Assembly: GCA_947254665.1 (NCBI GenBank)
Contig: CAMYEJ010000026.1
Span: 1 to 12,540 of the forward strand
Length of the DNA: 12,540 nt
Direction of reading: 5' to 3'
From: an uncultured Peptoniphilus sp.
GTDB taxonomy: Bacteria; Bacillota; Clostridia; Tissierellales; Peptoniphilaceae
Of this stretch, positions 11,331-12,540 are shown piece by piece. A program made the translations under genes and the position numbers. Each line of letters opens with the position of its first letter. Positions within the stretch are counted from its first letter, which is position 1. The notes below the pieces were generated by a model, which was not told the DNA's origin, made no database searches, and saw nothing but the letters and a program-made list of their open reading frames with translations.

Positions 11331-12540
11331 TTATTTTTTAATCTCTTTTATAAGACTTTGAACCTCTATACTAAATTCTGCATCTTCTTTCATTCTAGTG
11401 TCGATTTTATTTATTGCATACATAACTGTAGTATGATCTCTACCACCAAATTCCTGTCCAATCATTGGTAGGGAAAGATCTGTAAGAGACCTGGTTAGAT
11501 ACATGGCAATCTGTCTTGGAAATGCTATATTTGCCGTTCTCTTAGAAGATAGTATATCATCTGTAGTTATATTGTAATTCTTAGAAATTACTTCTTTTAT
11601 TCTCTTCGCATCTACAACTCTTGTGGTCTTTACTTTGTAAATATCTTTTATAGCCTGTTTAGCAATATCTTCTGTAATTACACCTTTTGTAAGTTTTGAA
11701 AATGCCTTGACCCTAGTAAGAGCGCCTTCAAGTTCACGAATATTACTTCTTACATTTTCTGCGATATAGTTAATTACATTTTCAGGTACATCGAATCCTT
11801 CACTATCTGATTTTGCTCTTAAAATTGCAATTCTAGTTTCAAGATCCGGTGGACCAATATCTACCACAAGTCCCCATGCAAATCGAGATACCAGCCTTTC
11901 TTTCAAGGATTTTATATCCTTAGGCGGTTTATCTGAAGTTAGAACTATCTGTTTATTTGCACCATGAAGTGCATTAAATGTATGGAAAAATTCTTCTTGA
12001 GTAGATTCTTTATCCGCAATAAATTGAATGTCGTCAATTAAAAGTAGGTCTACTGAGCGATATTTTCTTCTGAATTCTTCGTTTCTACCATTTTTTATAG
12101 AGTCTATAAGTTCATTCATAAACTGTTCAGAAGTTACATATAAAACTTTTTTTGAAATGTCTTGTTGTAGTACAAAATGACCTATAGCCTGCATAAGGTG
12201 AGTCTTACCAAGACCTACACCACCGTAGATAAAAAGCGGATTGGAATGAGCAGCCTCTGGATTTTCGTAGGATTCTGCAGCAGCAAGTGAAGCTGCATGG
12301 GCAAATTCATTGCTCTTTCCAACTATGAAATTCTCAAAAATATACTTCGGGTTGAGTCTGGATTTTTCAAAAGCATCTTCAATAGGCAAAGAGCTACCAG
12401 GATCTTCGTCGTCTCCTGCAAGTATCTCTATTTCATAAGCTACACCGGATGCTTCATACATACATTTAGAAAGTAGTTTCATATTCAAATCAGAATTAGA
12501 CAGATAGTTTTTTATAAACTCATTAGGTACAGTAATAATA
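11331..12540 (-). CDS. dnaA: Chromosomal replication initiator DnaA, 5' partial
   Basis: DnaA binds oriC boxes, forms an ATP-dependent filament and opens the origin. The frame stays open to the window edge: upstream of the internal TTG/ATG near 12482-12488 it still codes TVPNEFIKNYL, the end of domain I, so the start lies outside. About 402 codons are visible of roughly 440-450. The AAA+ domain has Walker A GGVGLGKTH (plus 12198-12224), Walker B LLLIDDIQF (about 12021-12050), a sensor-1 region LTSDKPPKD, and the box VII region with RLVSRFAWGLVVDI. Domain IV at the C-terminus has the helix-turn-helix and the DnaA signature GGRDHTTVMYA (about 11416-11448) that reads DnaA boxes. Gene context, followed by oriC and dnaN, makes this certain. 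Confidence 0.98.
   Translation of the reverse strand, partial: IITVPNEFIKNYLSNSDLNMKLLSKCMYEASGVAYEIEILAGDDEDPGSSLPIEDAFEKSRLNPKYIFENFIVGKSNEFAHAASLAAAESYENPEAAHSNPLFIYGGVGLGKTHLMQAIGHFVLQQDISKKVLYVTSEQFMNELIDSIKNGRNEEFRRKYRSVDLLLIDDIQFIADKESTQEEFFHTFNALHGANKQIVLTSDKPPKDIKSLKERLVSRFAWGLVVDIGPPDLETRIAILRAKSDSEGFDVPENVINYIAENVRSNIRELEGALTRVKAFSKLTKGVITEDIAKQAIKDIYKVKTTRVVDAKRIKEVISKNYNITTDDILSSKRTANIAFPRQIAMYLTRSLTDLSLPMIGQEFGGRDHTTVMYAINKIDTRMKEDAEFSIEVQSLIKEIKK

Noticed and set aside
11331..12488. dnaA as a complete short gene starting at the TTG/ATG near 12482-12488
   Set aside because: The frame continues upstream to the edge and codes the conserved end of DnaA domain I (VPNEFIKNYL), so the gene is cut by the window, not short.

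Overview
The window reads as a low-GC, AT-rich Firmicute of the anaerobic Clostridia/Tissierellia type. The reasons are an AT-rich sequence, strong AGGAGG ribosome-binding sites, the dnaA-dnaN-S4-recF-gyrB-gyrA order typical of Firmicute origins, and a small TM1266-type hydrogenase-associated protein found in anaerobes. A Peptoniphilaceae-like anaerobic coccus is a guess from gene content only.

Right end (11182-12540, minus strand): most of dnaA, running off the window, followed by a 149-bp dnaA-dnaN gap. The gap holds three near-consensus DnaA boxes, a TAG-type DnaA-trio array and an AT-rich tract just before the dnaN ribosome-binding site. This is the unwinding part of the chromosomal replication origin (oriC).

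Middle (1632-11181, minus strand): one uninterrupted chain of ten genes transcribed away from oriC: dnaN, an rlbA/yaaA-like S4 gene, recF, gyrB, gyrA, an STAS anti-anti-sigma gene, an RsbW-like gene, a SigB/SigF-group sigma factor, a PsiE-like/CorC_HlyC membrane protein and a ZIP metal transporter. Every junction is an overlap of 1-8 nt, a direct abutment, or a gap of at most 16 nt. The only intrinsic terminator I see lies just after the ZIP stop codon. Replication, recombination and supercoiling genes thus appear physically and translationally coupled to a partner-switching sigma module.

Left end (1-1542): a short monocistronic TM1266-family gene on the minus strand converges on a plus-strand solute-binding lipoprotein gene, 5'-truncated by the window edge. 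The two share a bidirectional terminator.

Most notable points: (i) the sigma module is joined to gyrA by a TAATG overlap; (ii) its RsbW-like protein has lost the glycine-rich ATP-binding boxes of the GHKL kinase fold, while the STAS partner keeps its phosphorylatable serine; (iii) GyrA has leucine at the E. coli Ser83 position, a classic quinolone-resistance substitution; (iv) oriC has a textbook trio array; (v) one membrane protein joins a PsiE-like part to a CorC_HlyC domain.
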